DNA of 39,747 nucleotides from an uncultured Oscillospiraceae bacterium. Lineage in GTDB: Bacteria > Bacillota > Clostridia > Oscillospirales > Oscillospiraceae. Under the pieces are notes generated by a model. The model was not told the origin of the DNA. It did not search any database and saw only the letters and a program-made list of their open reading frames with translations. Numbering within the stretch: the first letter of the stretch is position 1; each line of letters opens with the position of its first letter. A program made the position numbers and the translations under genes. The stretch is taken from assembly GCA_910577525.1 (NCBI GenBank), contig CAJTLI010000023.1:1-39747 (forward strand), written 5' to 3'. This document shows, one piece after another, positions 15,827-25,220 of this stretch.

Positions 15827-16912
15827 ATGGAACACCACAACCCTCTGCTCCAGGGAAACAGCTCCCAGAAATTCATCACCGTGGGGGAGATCATGCTCCG
15901 GCTCACCCCGCCCAACTACGGCAAGATCCGTGTGACCAACACCTTTGAGGCCAGCTACGGCGGCAGCGAGGCCAATATCGCCCTGGCCCTGGCCAACCTG
16001 GGGGTGGACAGCACTTTTTTCACTGTAGTGCCGGGTAACTCCCTGGGCAAGAGCGCCGTGCGGGCCCTGCGCTCCAACGACGTGCACTGCACCCCCGTCA
16101 TCCTGTCCACGCCGGAGGAGACCCCCACCCACCGTCTGGGGACATACTACCTGGAGACGGGCTACGGCATCCGGGCCAGTAAGGTGACGTACGACCGCAA
16201 GCACTCGGCCATCACCGAGTACGACTTCTCCAAGGTGGACCTGGACGCGCTGCTGGACGGCTTTGACTGGCTCCATCTCAGCGGCATCACCCCCGCCCTG
16301 TCCTCCAGCTGCGCCCAGCTCATCCTGGACTGCCTGCGGGTGGGCAGGGAGAAGGGCATGACCGTCAGCTTCGACGGCAATTTCCGCTCCCAGCTGTGGA
16401 GCTGGGAGGAGGCCCGGGATTTCTGCACCCGGTGCCTGCCCTATGTGGACGTGCTGCTGGGCATCGAGCCCTATCACCTGTGGAGGGACGAGGACGACCA
16501 CTCGAAAGGCGACTGGAAGGACGGCGTGCCCCTCCAGCCAAGCTATGAGCAGCAGGACGAGATCTTCCAGCGGTTTGTGGAGCGGTACCCCAACCTGAAG
16601 TGCATCGCCCGCCACGTCCGCTTCGCCCACAGCGGCAGCGAGAACAGCCTGTTGGCCTATATGTGGTATGCGGGCCACACCTTCGAGAGTAGGCGCTTCA
16701 CCTTCAACATCCTGGACCGGGTGGGGGGCGGCGACGCCTTTGCCAGCGGCCTGATCTACGCCATGATGAATCAGTACAAGCCCATGGACATGGTGAATTT
16801 CGCCGTGGCCAGCAGCGTCATCAAGCACACCATCCACGGCGACGGAAACATCACCGACGACGCCGGGGTTATCCGCAACCTGATGAACATGAATTACGAC
16901 ATCAAGCGCTGA
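15827..16912 (+). CDS. Second PfkB-family sugar kinase of the KDG-kinase type
   Basis: This 361-residue kinase is clearly paralogous to the one at 14597-15625. Shared motifs include ITVGEIMLRLTPPNYGKIRV, SYGGSEANIALALANLG (43-59), FDWLHLSGITPAL (146-158) and DRVGGGDAFASGLIYAM (297-313), with catalytic base Asp303. Differences cluster in the lid and in an insertion near 215-245 (WRDEDDHSKGDWKDG), so the substrate may differ, for example 2-keto-3-deoxygalactonate or a related sugar acid. The start ATG 15827 is preferred because GGGAGGT at 15814-15820 is correctly spaced; an ATG six bases earlier is too close. It follows the MITE-like element and precedes uxaC in the operon. Confidence 0.87.
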   Translation: MEHHNPLLQGNSSQKFITVGEIMLRLTPPNYGKIRVTNTFEASYGGSEANIALALANLGVDSTFFTVVPGNSLGKSAVRALRSNDVHCTPVILSTPEETPTHRLGTYYLETGYGIRASKVTYDRKHSAITEYDFSKVDLDALLDGFDWLHLSGITPALSSSCAQLILDCLRVGREKGMTVSFDGNFRSQLWSWEEARDFCTRCLPYVDVLLGIEPYHLWRDEDDHSKGDWKDGVPLQPSYEQQDEIFQRFVERYPNLKCIARHVRFAHSGSENSLLAYMWYAGHTFESRRFTFNILDRVGGGDAFASGLIYAMMNQYKPMDMVNFAVASSVIKHTIHGDGNITDDAGVIRNLMNMNYDIKR

Positions 16913-16980
16913 ACCAAACGGGAGGCCGTCCGTTCCTGACAGGGCGGGTGGCTTCCTGCATTTTGATAGGAGGAAACGCC

Positions 16981-18414
16981 ATGAAAGAGTTTATGGACAA
17001 GGATTTCCTGCTGGGCACCGATACCGCCAAGCATTTGTTCCACGACTACGCCGAGCCCATGCCCCTGGTGGACTACCACTGCCACATTCCCCCCCGGGAG
17101 ATCTTTGAGGACCGCCGGTTCGACAACCTGGCGGAGGTGTGGCTGGGGGGCGAGAATCCCGACGGCACCTACTTCGGCGACCACTACAAATGGCGTCTCA
17201 TGCGCTCCAACGGGGTGAGCGAGGCGTACGTGTCCGGGGATAAGCCCGCCTTTGAGCGGTTCCTGAAGTTTGCCGAGACCCTGGAGATGGCCATCGGCAA
17301 CCCCATGTACCACTGGTGCAACCTGGAGCTGCGGCAGTTCTTCGGCTATGACAAGCCCCTCACCCCGGAGACCGCCAAGGAGTGCTGGGACTTTTGCAAT
17401 GAGAAGCTGCGCCATGACCCCGATCTCACCGCCCGGGGCATCATCAAGAAGGCCAACGTGGCCATGATCGGCACCACCGACGACCCCATCGACTCCCTGG
17501 AGTGGCACGAGAAGATTGCCGCCGACCCCACCATCAGCGTGAAGGTGTGCCCCTCCTTCCGCCCGGACAAGGCCATCAACATCAACAAACCCGGCTTCGC
17601 GGAGTATATCGGCAAGCTGGCCGCCAGCGTGGGCAAGACCGGCCTGAACAGCGTGGAGGACGTGTGTGCCGCCCTGACCCAGCGGCTGGAGTTCTTCGCC
17701 AAGCTGGGCTGCCGGGCCAGCGACCACGGCCTGGACTATGTGCCCTTCCGGCCGGCATCCCCGAAAAAGGCCAACGAGGCCTTTGAGAAGGCGATGAAGG
17801 GGGAGGAGCTCAGCACCAAGGAGGCCGAGCGCTATCAGACCGCCATCCTGCTCCACCTGGGCCGGGAGTACCACCGGCTGAACATCGCCATGCAGCTGCA
17901 CTATTCCTGCCTGCGCAACATGAATGAGCGGATGTTCGCCAAGATGGGCCCGGACACCGGCTTCGACATGATCGCCCAGAACACCTGCGGCGGCGATATC
18001 GCCCGGCTGCTGTCCGCCCTGGACGCCGAAGGCAAGTGCCCCAAGACCATCCTGTACTCCCTGAACCCCGCCGACAACGAGCAGCTGGGCACCCTGCTGG
18101 GCTGCTTCCAGTCCGATGAGCTGCCCGGCAAGATTCAGCACGGCTCCGCCTGGTGGTTTAACGACACCAAATCCGGTATGGAGGCCCAGATGAAGTCCCT
18201 GGCCAACCTGGGGCTGCTGGGCAACTTCGTGGGGATGCTCACCGACTCCCGGTCCTTCCTCAGCTACGCCCGCCACGACTATTTCCGCCGCATCCTCTGC
18301 AATCTCATCGGCGATTGGGTGGAGAACGGCGAATATCCCAACCACGACGCCTCCCTGAAGAAAATCGTGGAGGGCGTGTGCTACGCCAACGCCGCCCGGT
18401 ATTTCGGGCTGTAA
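16981..18414 (+). CDS. uxaC: Glucuronate isomerase (uronate isomerase)
   Basis: This enzyme converts D-glucuronate to D-fructuronate and D-galacturonate to D-tagaturonate, the first step of cytoplasmic hexuronate breakdown. At 477 residues it has the family length. The metal-binding motif DYHCHIPP (31-38, His33 and His35) and the strongly conserved EIFEDRRFDNLAEVWLGGENPDGTYFGDHYKWRLMR region follow it. Later blocks DHGLDYVPF, PKTILYSLNPADNEQLGTL and LTDSRSFLSYARHDYFRRILCNLIGDWVENGEYP are textbook UxaC. ATG 16981 has GGAGGAAACGCC upstream. The next gene, uxaB, begins 30 bases after its stop. Confidence 0.97.
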   Translation: MKEFMDKDFLLGTDTAKHLFHDYAEPMPLVDYHCHIPPREIFEDRRFDNLAEVWLGGENPDGTYFGDHYKWRLMRSNGVSEAYVSGDKPAFERFLKFAETLEMAIGNPMYHWCNLELRQFFGYDKPLTPETAKECWDFCNEKLRHDPDLTARGIIKKANVAMIGTTDDPIDSLEWHEKIAADPTISVKVCPSFRPDKAININKPGFAEYIGKLAASVGKTGLNSVEDVCAALTQRLEFFAKLGCRASDHGLDYVPFRPASPKKANEAFEKAMKGEELSTKEAERYQTAILLHLGREYHRLNIAMQLHYSCLRNMNERMFAKMGPDTGFDMIAQNTCGGDIARLLSALDAEGKCPKTILYSLNPADNEQLGTLLGCFQSDELPGKIQHGSAWWFNDTKSGMEAQMKSLANLGLLGNFVGMLTDSRSFLSYARHDYFRRILCNLIGDWVENGEYPNHDASLKKIVEGVCYANAARYFGL

Positions 18415-18444
18415 GGGCGGCACATCGGAAAGGAAGAGACGACA

Positions 18445-19938
18445 ATGGAAAAGTTAAGCTACCAGGTGCTGGAGCGGCAGGGCTACGACGGCTATTTGCT
18501 GAAGGAGGCGCCGGAGAAGGTGCTCCAGTTCGGCGAGGGCAATTTCCTGCGGGCCTTCGTGAACTACTGGTTCGACGTGTCCAACGAGCGGGCGGAGTGG
18601 AACGGCAAGTGCGTCCTGGTCCAGCCCATCGCCCCCGGCCTGGCAAAGCTCATCAACGAGCAGGACGGGCTGTACACCCTCTACCTCCGGGGCCGGGAGA
18701 ACGGCCAGAAGGTGGACCAGAAGCGGGTGATCTCCTCGGTGTCCCGCTGCCTGAATCCCTATGAAAAGGCGGATTTCGACGCCATGATGGCGGTGGCCGT
18801 CTCCGATGAGCTGGAGTACGTGGTGTCCAACACCACCGAGGCGGGCATCGTCTACGACCCGTCCTGCCAGCTGGCCGACGTTCCCGCCGCCTCCTTCCCC
18901 GGCAAGCTCACCCAGGTGCTGTACCGGCGCTGGCAGGCGGGCAAGAGCGGGCTGGTGATCCTGTCCTGCGAGCTCATCGACAACAACGGCAAGGAGCTCT
19001 TGAAATGCGTCAACCAGTACGCGGACCAGTGGGGGCTGGAGGACGGCTTCAAAAAGTACGTCAACGAGGAGTGCACCTTCTGCTCCACCCTGGTGGACCG
19101 GATCGTCCCCGGCCGGGTGAAGGACCCCGCCGAGGCGGCCAGGATGGAGGAGGCCAACGGCTATCACGACGAGCTCATCGACGTGGGCGAGGTGTTCGGC
19201 GTGTGGAACATCGAGGGCCCGGCCTGGCTGGAGGATAAGCTGCCCTTTAAAGAGGCGGGCCTCAACTGCCCGGTGGTGCCCGACGTGACCCCCTATAAAA
19301 AGCGCAAGGTGCGCATTTTGAACGGCGCCCACACCGGCTTTGTGCTGGGGGCGTGGCTGGCGGGCTTCAACATCGTCCGGGACTGTATGCAGGACGAGAC
19401 GGTGCGGGGCTTTATGAACAAAATGCTCAACGAGGAGGTCATCCCCACCCTGCCCCTGGACAAACAGGACCTGGACCAGTTTGCCAACGCGGTGCAGGAC
19501 CGGTTCAACAACCCCTTCGTGGACCACGAGCTGATGAGCATCTCCCTGAACTCCACCTCCAAGTGGCGGGCCCGCAACATGCCCTCCTTCCTGGAGTACG
19601 TGGAAAAGACGGGCAAGCTGCCCCCCTGCCTCACCATGAGCTTCGCGGCCTACATCGCCTTTTTCTCCAACGACATTCAGGAGCTGAACGACAAGGGCCT
19701 GGTGTGCCGCCGCCCCAAGGGGGACGAGTACCTCTGCTCCGACGACCGCTGGGCGCTGGAGTTCTACTATGAGCACCGGAACGACAGTCCGGCGGAGCTG
19801 GTTCACGCCGTTATGACCAACGAGCGCATGTGGGGCCGGGACCTGACCCAGGTGGCCGGGTTCGAGGACACTGTGGCCTCCGGCCTGACCCTGATCCGGG
19901 AGCGGGGGGCTAAGGCGGCCTATGCCTCCTGCCTGTGA
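18445..19938 (+). CDS. uxaB: Tagaturonate reductase (altronate oxidoreductase)
   Basis: This NAD-dependent enzyme of the mannitol dehydrogenase superfamily reduces tagaturonate to altronate. The Rossmann-type N-terminus has VLQFGEGNFLRAFVNYWFD (27-43). The C-terminal helical domain carries the catalytic-region motif KVRILNGAHTGFVLGAWLAG near 288-307. Length (497) fits UxaB. Because the operon has UxaA and no mannonate dehydratase (UxuA) was seen, the galacturonate branch through altronate is favoured over fructuronate reductase UxuB. Start ATG 18445 follows GGAAAGGAAGAGACGACA. The next gene starts 14 bases after the stop. Confidence 0.93.
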   Translation: MEKLSYQVLERQGYDGYLLKEAPEKVLQFGEGNFLRAFVNYWFDVSNERAEWNGKCVLVQPIAPGLAKLINEQDGLYTLYLRGRENGQKVDQKRVISSVSRCLNPYEKADFDAMMAVAVSDELEYVVSNTTEAGIVYDPSCQLADVPAASFPGKLTQVLYRRWQAGKSGLVILSCELIDNNGKELLKCVNQYADQWGLEDGFKKYVNEECTFCSTLVDRIVPGRVKDPAEAARMEEANGYHDELIDVGEVFGVWNIEGPAWLEDKLPFKEAGLNCPVVPDVTPYKKRKVRILNGAHTGFVLGAWLAGFNIVRDCMQDETVRGFMNKMLNEEVIPTLPLDKQDLDQFANAVQDRFNNPFVDHELMSISLNSTSKWRARNMPSFLEYVEKTGKLPPCLTMSFAAYIAFFSNDIQELNDKGLVCRRPKGDEYLCSDDRWALEFYYEHRNDSPAELVHAVMTNERMWGRDLTQVAGFEDTVASGLTLIRERGAKAAYASCL

Positions 19939-19951
19939 GGGGGAGCGGGGT

Positions 19952-21430
19952 ATGAACGTTATCCGCCTTCACCCCCGGGACAACGTGGCGGTGGCCCTGG
20001 AGGACGTGGCCCAGGGCCAGGCGCTGACCGTGGACGGCATTGAGCTCACCGCCGCCGGGAACGTCCAGCGGGGGCACAAAATCGCCCTGGCCTCCATTCC
20101 CGCCGGGGAGAAAATCATCAAGTACGGCTGCGCCATTGGCTTGGCCAAGGAGGACATCCCCGCCGGGGCCTGGGTCCACGTCCACAACGTCCGCACCGGC
20201 CTGTCCGAGGACGGGGCGTATACCTACTGCCACAAGACCTATGACCTGCCCGCCGTAGCGCTCCGGACCTTTAAGGGCTACCGCCGCCCCGACGGCCGGG
20301 CCGCCATCCGCAACGAGCTGTGGATCATCCCCACGGTGGGCTGTGTGAATTCCATCGCCCAGCGGCTGGTGCGGGAAAACCAGCACCTGGTGTCCGGCAG
20401 CGTGGAGGGCCTGTACACCTTCCCCCACCCCTTCGGCTGCTCTCAGATGGGGGATGACCACGCCCAGACCCGCAGGCTTCTGGCGGCGCTGGTCCGACAC
20501 CCCAACGCCGGAGGCGTGCTGGTGCTGAGTCTGGGGTGCGAGAACCTGACTCAGGAGCAGTTCAAGGCCGAGCTGGGCCCCTATGACGAGAACCGGGTGA
20601 AGTTCCTGGTGTGCCAGGACGTGGCCGACGAGGCCGCGGTGGGCTCCGCCCTGCTGCGGGAGCTGGCGGACTACGCCGACCGCTTCCACCGGGAGGACAT
20701 CCCCGCCGGCGAGCTGGTGGTGGGCATGAAGTGCGGCGGGTCCGACGGCCTGTCCGGCATCACCGCCAACCCCACCGTGGGCCGCTTCTCCGACCGGCTC
20801 ATCGCCCTGGGGGGCTCCACGGTGCTCACCGAGGTGCCCGAGATGTTCGGGGCCGAGTCCATCCTGTTTGAGCGGTGCGAAAACGAGGACGTGTTCAACA
20901 AGGCCGTGGCCATGATCGAGAACTTCAAGCGCTACTTCACCGCCCACGGCCAGGTGGTGTACGAGAACCCCAGCCCCGGCAACAAGGCGGGGGGCATCAC
21001 CACCCTGGAAGACAAGTCCTGCGGCTGCGTCCAGAAGGGGGGCAGCGCCCAGATCGCGGACGTGCTGGGCTATGGGGACGCGGTGACGAAAAAGGGGCTG
21101 AACCTGCTGTCCGGTCCGGGCAACGACCTGGTGTCCGCCACTGCCCTGACGGCGGCGGGAGCACATCTGATCCTGTTTACCACCGGCCGGGGCACCCCCT
21201 TCGGGGCCCCCGCGCCCACGGTGAAGATTGCCACCAACACCCCGCTGTTCGAGAAAAAGAGGGGCTGGATCGACTTCAACGCGGGCACCGTGGCCCAGGG
21301 CGAGAGCCTGGACAGCGCGGGAGACCGCCTGCTGGATTTCGTGCTGGAGATCGCCGGCGGTAAACAGACTCATACCGAGGAGCACGGCTTCCGGGAGATC
21401 TCCATCTTCAAGGACGGCGTGGTGCTCTGA
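19952..21430 (+). CDS. uxaA: Altronate dehydratase
   Basis: This enzyme converts D-altronate to 2-keto-3-deoxygluconate, the substrate of KdgK. An N-terminal SAF domain (about 1-95, with PAGEKIIKYGCAIGLAKEDIPAG) is followed by the UxaA catalytic region, with YRRPDGRAAIRNELWIIPTVGCVN, HPFGCSQMGDDHAQT and KCGGSDGLSGITANP. The Cys-rich segment DKSCGCVQKGG and the end TGRGTPFG are also family features. From ATG 19952 the protein has 492 residues, the usual length. An upstream in-frame start at 19922 would overlap uxaB and lacks family support. This is the last gene of the operon; a strong terminator follows. Confidence 0.95.
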   Translation: MNVIRLHPRDNVAVALEDVAQGQALTVDGIELTAAGNVQRGHKIALASIPAGEKIIKYGCAIGLAKEDIPAGAWVHVHNVRTGLSEDGAYTYCHKTYDLPAVALRTFKGYRRPDGRAAIRNELWIIPTVGCVNSIAQRLVRENQHLVSGSVEGLYTFPHPFGCSQMGDDHAQTRRLLAALVRHPNAGGVLVLSLGCENLTQEQFKAELGPYDENRVKFLVCQDVADEAAVGSALLRELADYADRFHREDIPAGELVVGMKCGGSDGLSGITANPTVGRFSDRLIALGGSTVLTEVPEMFGAESILFERCENEDVFNKAVAMIENFKRYFTAHGQVVYENPSPGNKAGGITTLEDKSCGCVQKGGSAQIADVLGYGDAVTKKGLNLLSGPGNDLVSATALTAAGAHLILFTTGRGTPFGAPAPTVKIATNTPLFEKKRGWIDFNAGTVAQGESLDSAGDRLLDFVLEIAGGKQTHTEEHGFREISIFKDGVVL

Positions 21431-21450
21431 GCAGCCCAGCGGCAGTACAA

Positions 21451-21489
21451 AAACGAGCCTGATCCCGCCGGGATCAGGCTCGTTTTTTT
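21451..21489. terminator. Strong bidirectional intrinsic terminator after uxaA
   Basis: A 16-bp perfect stem (21451-21466 with 21470-21485) with a 3-base loop GCC is followed by a T-run ending at 21489. The A-run on the other side serves the convergent yesN-like gene ending at 21534. Confidence 0.95.
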
Positions 21490-21533
21490 GTGAAGGGCTG
21501 GTCCGGCGGTTTCCGGCCGCAGCTACGGGGCGC

Positions 21534-23147
21534 TCAGTCCTGCTTCAGCCTCTGCACGTACTCCCTGGGGGAGCAGCCCTCGATCTTTTTGAACACCTTG
21601 CTGAAATAAAAGGCGTTCTCAAAGCCCAGCCGCTCCGCGATCTCGTAAAATTTCACGTGCTCCTCCCGCATCATCTCCTTGGCGGCCCGGATCTTTTCCC
21701 CGTTGACGTACTCCACGAAGGAGCACTCCGCCTGGCGGGCGAAGAGCTGGGACAGGTAGTTGGGGGAAAAGCCGAACACCGCCGCCACGTTGTTCAGCGT
21801 CAGACGCTGGCCCAGATTGGCCTGGATGTACCCCTTGATCTGCCGGATGATCTGGTCCTTGTAGCCCCGGCGCTGGCTGCGCAGGGCCTGGACCAGCCCG
21901 GCGCGCAGGGCGTCGATCCAGTCGGCGATCTCCTGGCAGGAGCGGCGGCGGTAGATGCAGCGGTAGCCCTCCGGCTCGCCGGAGAAGATCTGGGAGACGA
22001 TCTTCTCGCCGTCGGTAAACTGGCTCAGGCAGAGGAACAGCAGGTTGCAGGCGGCGTCCATGGCCTGGAGCCGCCGGGCGGGCCAGGCCCGGATGCCCTG
22101 GGCGATGGAGCCCATGATCTGGACCAGGGCGCCGGCGTCCTGGTCCTCGAAGGCCCGGGTGAGGGGCTCGCGGTACTGGGCCATGTCGAACAGGTTGCCG
22201 GCGTCCGCGCCGCCGCCCTCGAAGAAGGTGACGGCGCCGTCCTCCGGCCCCCGCTCGGACAGGCGCAGACGGGCGGTGTAGTAGGAGGAGCTCAGCTCCA
22301 GGGGCGGAATCACCTTGCACCCCACGGAGCACAGCAGGCGCACGCTGAAATAGTTGTACACCACCTCCACCACCTTGTCCAGCACGCCGCCCACCGCCTC
22401 CCGGTAGATGGGGGCCTCCTGCTCGGACAGGCAGAAGGTGATGTTGAAGTGGCGGGGGTCCAGGGGCGTGATGTAACAGGCCATGAACCGGGTGGCGGTC
22501 TCCCAGGCCATGCGGGTGGTGGAGGAGTACAGGTTCATCAGCCGCTCCTCCCCCATGGACTGGGCGGCGAGGTCGGGCAGCTCGCAGTAGCACACGGCGT
22601 AGGCGTCAAAGGAGAAGTCCACCCCCAGCTCCTTCTGCTGGGCGCGCATCTGCTCCTCGTTTTCGAAGAGGTTGTTGAACAGCCGGATGAAAAAGCGGTC
22701 GTAAAAGGGCTGCATCCCGAAGCGCTCGGAGGGCGGCCGGCGGCGGGCCGGCTCGGCGTGTCCCCGAGCCGCAAGGCGCTCCTGCGCCTTGCGCAAAGCC
22801 CCTAGCAGCGCCTGCTGGGTGAGCTCCAGCTTGATAAGATAGTCCACCGCCTGGCGGTTGATGGCCTTTTTCACAAAGGAGAACTCCTCAAAGCTGGTCA
22901 GCAGGATGAACAGCGGCGGGTTCTGATAGGACTCCTGAACGGTCTCCATCAGTGTCAAGCCGTCCATCACCGGCATTTTGATGTCGGCGATGACCAGGTC
23001 GGGCCGGAGCTGGCCGATGAGCTCCAGGGCCTGGGCACCGTTGCGGGCGGTGCCCACCACCTGGGCGTCATAGTCCTCCCACTTCAGCATGGATTGGATG
23101 CCCACCAGCACCAGGGGCTCGTCGTCTACCAGGAGGATACCGGTCAT
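21534..23147 (-). CDS. YesN-type response regulator (receiver plus AraC-family DNA-binding domain)
   Basis: The receiver domain (1-120) has the acidic pair in LLVDDEP, phospho-acceptor Asp55 in LVIADIKMP, and Lys near 107 in FVKKAINRQAVDYLIK. A large middle region (about 130-420) lacks recognisable motifs, as usual in this family. The C-terminal AraC helix-turn-helix pair (about 430-537) begins with DQIIRQIKGYIQANLGQRLTLNNVAAVFGFSPNYLSQLF and ends with ERLGFENAFYFSKVFKKIEGCSPREY. It overlaps the kinase gene by 4 bases, so the two are co-translated. It should activate the divergent sugar importer and uronidase genes at 25221-32172. Confidence 0.95.
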   Translation of the reverse strand: MTGILLVDDEPLVLVGIQSMLKWEDYDAQVVGTARNGAQALELIGQLRPDLVIADIKMPVMDGLTLMETVQESYQNPPLFILLTSFEEFSFVKKAINRQAVDYLIKLELTQQALLGALRKAQERLAARGHAEPARRRPPSERFGMQPFYDRFFIRLFNNLFENEEQMRAQQKELGVDFSFDAYAVCYCELPDLAAQSMGEERLMNLYSSTTRMAWETATRFMACYITPLDPRHFNITFCLSEQEAPIYREAVGGVLDKVVEVVYNYFSVRLLCSVGCKVIPPLELSSSYYTARLRLSERGPEDGAVTFFEGGGADAGNLFDMAQYREPLTRAFEDQDAGALVQIMGSIAQGIRAWPARRLQAMDAACNLLFLCLSQFTDGEKIVSQIFSGEPEGYRCIYRRRSCQEIADWIDALRAGLVQALRSQRRGYKDQIIRQIKGYIQANLGQRLTLNNVAAVFGFSPNYLSQLFARQAECSFVEYVNGEKIRAAKEMMREEHVKFYEIAERLGFENAFYFSKVFKKIEGCSPREYVQRLKQD

Positions 23148-24949
23148 GCTTCATTCGCCTCCGTTTCATAGGGTTCTGTGGTGAAGGGAAGCCGGACGGT
23201 GACACAGGTGAAGGCCCCCGGCTGGCTGTCGATGGACAGGCCGTAGTCCGGTCCGAATTCGCACTGGACGCGGCGGTGGACATTGTTGAGCCCAATTTTC
23301 CGGAACAGGCCCACCGGACCGGTCTCCTCCCCGCTGAGCAGGGCGGCGGCCTGGCGGGCGTCCATGCCCACGCCGTCGTCGGTCATGGCCAGCTCCAGGC
23401 CCTCGGGCGTGGGCCGCGCGGTGAGGAGGACGGCGCCCGCCCCGCCCTTGGGCTCGATGCCGTGGAAGATGGCGTTCTCCAGCAGGGGCTGGAGGGTAAA
23501 ACGGGGGATCAGTGCCTCCTCCAGGCCGGGGGCGATGTCCTCGGTGAGCACGATGGCTCCGCCGTAGCGGTACTTCTGGATGACGTAATAGTCCCGCAGC
23601 AGGGACAACTCCGCCGACAGGGGGATGAGGGTGCGCTGGCCCTTGGACACATTTTTGAGCAGGTGGGCCAGACTGGTGGTCATCTCAGCGATGCCGTCGG
23701 CGTTCTGGATGGTGGCCATCCATTTGATGGAATTCAGCGAGTTGTAGAGAAAGTGGGGGTTGATCTGGCTCTGAAGGATCTGATACTCCAGGTCCTGCCG
23801 GGCCTTCTCGTCGGCCAGGCGGCGCTCCATCAGCTCCTCCACCGACTGGGAGAGGTGGTTGATGCCCCGGCCCACGTCGCCCAGCTCGTTGTCCCACTCA
23901 ATGGATGGGTCGGAGGAGAAGTCCCCCGAAGAGATGGCCTCCATCCGGGACTGGAGGCGGAGGATGGGCTGATTGATGGTGCGCCGGAGCAGCCACAGCA
24001 CCACCGCCCCGATGAGGGCGGAGGACAGGCACAGCAGGGCCAGCTGCCGTCCGTACAGGCTGCCCAGGCTGGCGCTGAGCGCCTGGGTGGAGATGGTCTG
24101 GGTGAGCCACAGCCCGGAGGAGCCCACGGGACAGCTGACGGACAAAAATTCGCTTCCATCCGCCCCGGTGCACTGGCTGACCCGGGTGCTGGCGTTGAAG
24201 GTGGCGTCCTGGGTGGGGGCGCTGGCGGCGGGGGGCTGGATGGGGGCCAGGGTGCCGTCCAGCGCGAAGGAGCTGCCGCCCACCGTCAGCCACAGGGCGC
24301 ATCCCTCCGGCACCTGGTAGCTGGTGATGGAATCGGTGACGATGGTGGTGGACACCATGAGGAACACCGTGCCCAGGCTGGGCCGGCCCCGGCCCAGCCC
24401 CTGATAGATGGGGCCGCAGGTGTAGAGAATATGACTTCCGCCAACATCTGTAAAGGGGTCCGCCATCACACCGGCCCACTGGTTCTCCCCTAGGGCGTAT
24501 TCCAGCCGCTCTAGGCGGCTGATGGTGTAGGGATTCAGGGGAATGCCCGCCGTGGTGCCCGAGCCGCACTGGAGAATGCGCCGGTAGTCCTGGCTCACCG
24601 CCACCGTGCGCAGCAGGTAGGGGTAGGTCCGGTTGGACCGGGCCTGCTGGTTCATGACCTCGAAAGCCTGTACGCCCAGGTCCGCCACGCCGGACCGGCC
24701 GGAGAGATATTCCCCCACAATGCTGTCCCCGCCGCACCAGTCCCGGAGGGAGCCCAGGGCGTCCAGGTCCCGGCTCACAATCCCGGCCACCAGGTTCAGG
24801 TTGAACTCGGCGGACTGGAGAAGGCTCTGCCGGGCGGAGCGCTGAAAGTGGCGCAGGGACAGGGCGACGGAGGCCGTAGCGCTGGCCAGGGTGAACAGCA
24901 CCACCACCGCCACCACCCGGAATTTGATGGAGCCAAGCCGCCTGCGCAT
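23144..24949 (-). CDS. YesM-type sensor histidine kinase
   Basis: A first membrane helix (about 11-31), an extracytoplasmic sensor of about 270 residues and a second helix (about 301-322) are followed by a HAMP domain (about 323-375). The His_kinase domain has QSQINPHFLYNSLNSIKW with phospho-acceptor His399. The ATPase domain shows LQPLLENAIFHGIEP and DDGVGM. This is the architecture of YesM/LytS-like kinases that watch extracellular saccharides, often together with a solute-binding protein. Start ATG 24949 is preceded by AAGGGGG. It is divergent from the lipoprotein gene at 25221, fitting a sense-and-import unit. Confidence 0.95.
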   Translation of the reverse strand: MRRRLGSIKFRVVAVVVLFTLASATASVALSLRHFQRSARQSLLQSAEFNLNLVAGIVSRDLDALGSLRDWCGGDSIVGEYLSGRSGVADLGVQAFEVMNQQARSNRTYPYLLRTVAVSQDYRRILQCGSGTTAGIPLNPYTISRLERLEYALGENQWAGVMADPFTDVGGSHILYTCGPIYQGLGRGRPSLGTVFLMVSTTIVTDSITSYQVPEGCALWLTVGGSSFALDGTLAPIQPPAASAPTQDATFNASTRVSQCTGADGSEFLSVSCPVGSSGLWLTQTISTQALSASLGSLYGRQLALLCLSSALIGAVVLWLLRRTINQPILRLQSRMEAISSGDFSSDPSIEWDNELGDVGRGINHLSQSVEELMERRLADEKARQDLEYQILQSQINPHFLYNSLNSIKWMATIQNADGIAEMTTSLAHLLKNVSKGQRTLIPLSAELSLLRDYYVIQKYRYGGAIVLTEDIAPGLEEALIPRFTLQPLLENAIFHGIEPKGGAGAVLLTARPTPEGLELAMTDDGVGMDARQAAALLSGEETGPVGLFRKIGLNNVHRRVQCEFGPDYGLSIDSQPGAFTCVTVRLPFTTEPYETEANEA

Positions 24950-24986
24950 AACCCTGTTCCCCCTTTGCCCCGCTGTTTATTTTCCT

Positions 24987-25015
24987 ATGTTACGTGTATT
25001 TTTTTAAATTGTCAA
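24987..25015 (-). promoter_or_regulatory. Promoter of the yesM/yesN-like operon
   Basis: On the minus strand a perfect TTGACA (25010-25015) and TAACAT (24987-24992) are separated by 17 bp in an AT-rich gap. For the plus-strand gene at 25221 no equally good promoter was seen; it may need the activator. Confidence 0.7.
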
Positions 25016-25220
25016 TGTGAAAAGTAATTTACTCTGATTGAATTGTGTGAAAAATATATAAAAAACGAAAGAAATTACATGTTTTTGAAGGGGCGGGGAA
25101 AATCCAGGGAAAAAGGCGCAGTCCAGCTTAAAATTTTACATACCATTTTTCAAATTTATTGCATAAAATAACCTCAACAACCCGTTCAGACGGGAAATAG
25201 GATAGAATGGAGGCTCTCTT

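Noticed and set aside
24950..25220. Promoter for the sugar-binding lipoprotein gene at 25221
   Set aside because: AT-rich stretches contain several partial boxes (TTGAAT, TTTACA, TAAAAT, TAGAAT), but none are correctly spaced, so no feature was called.
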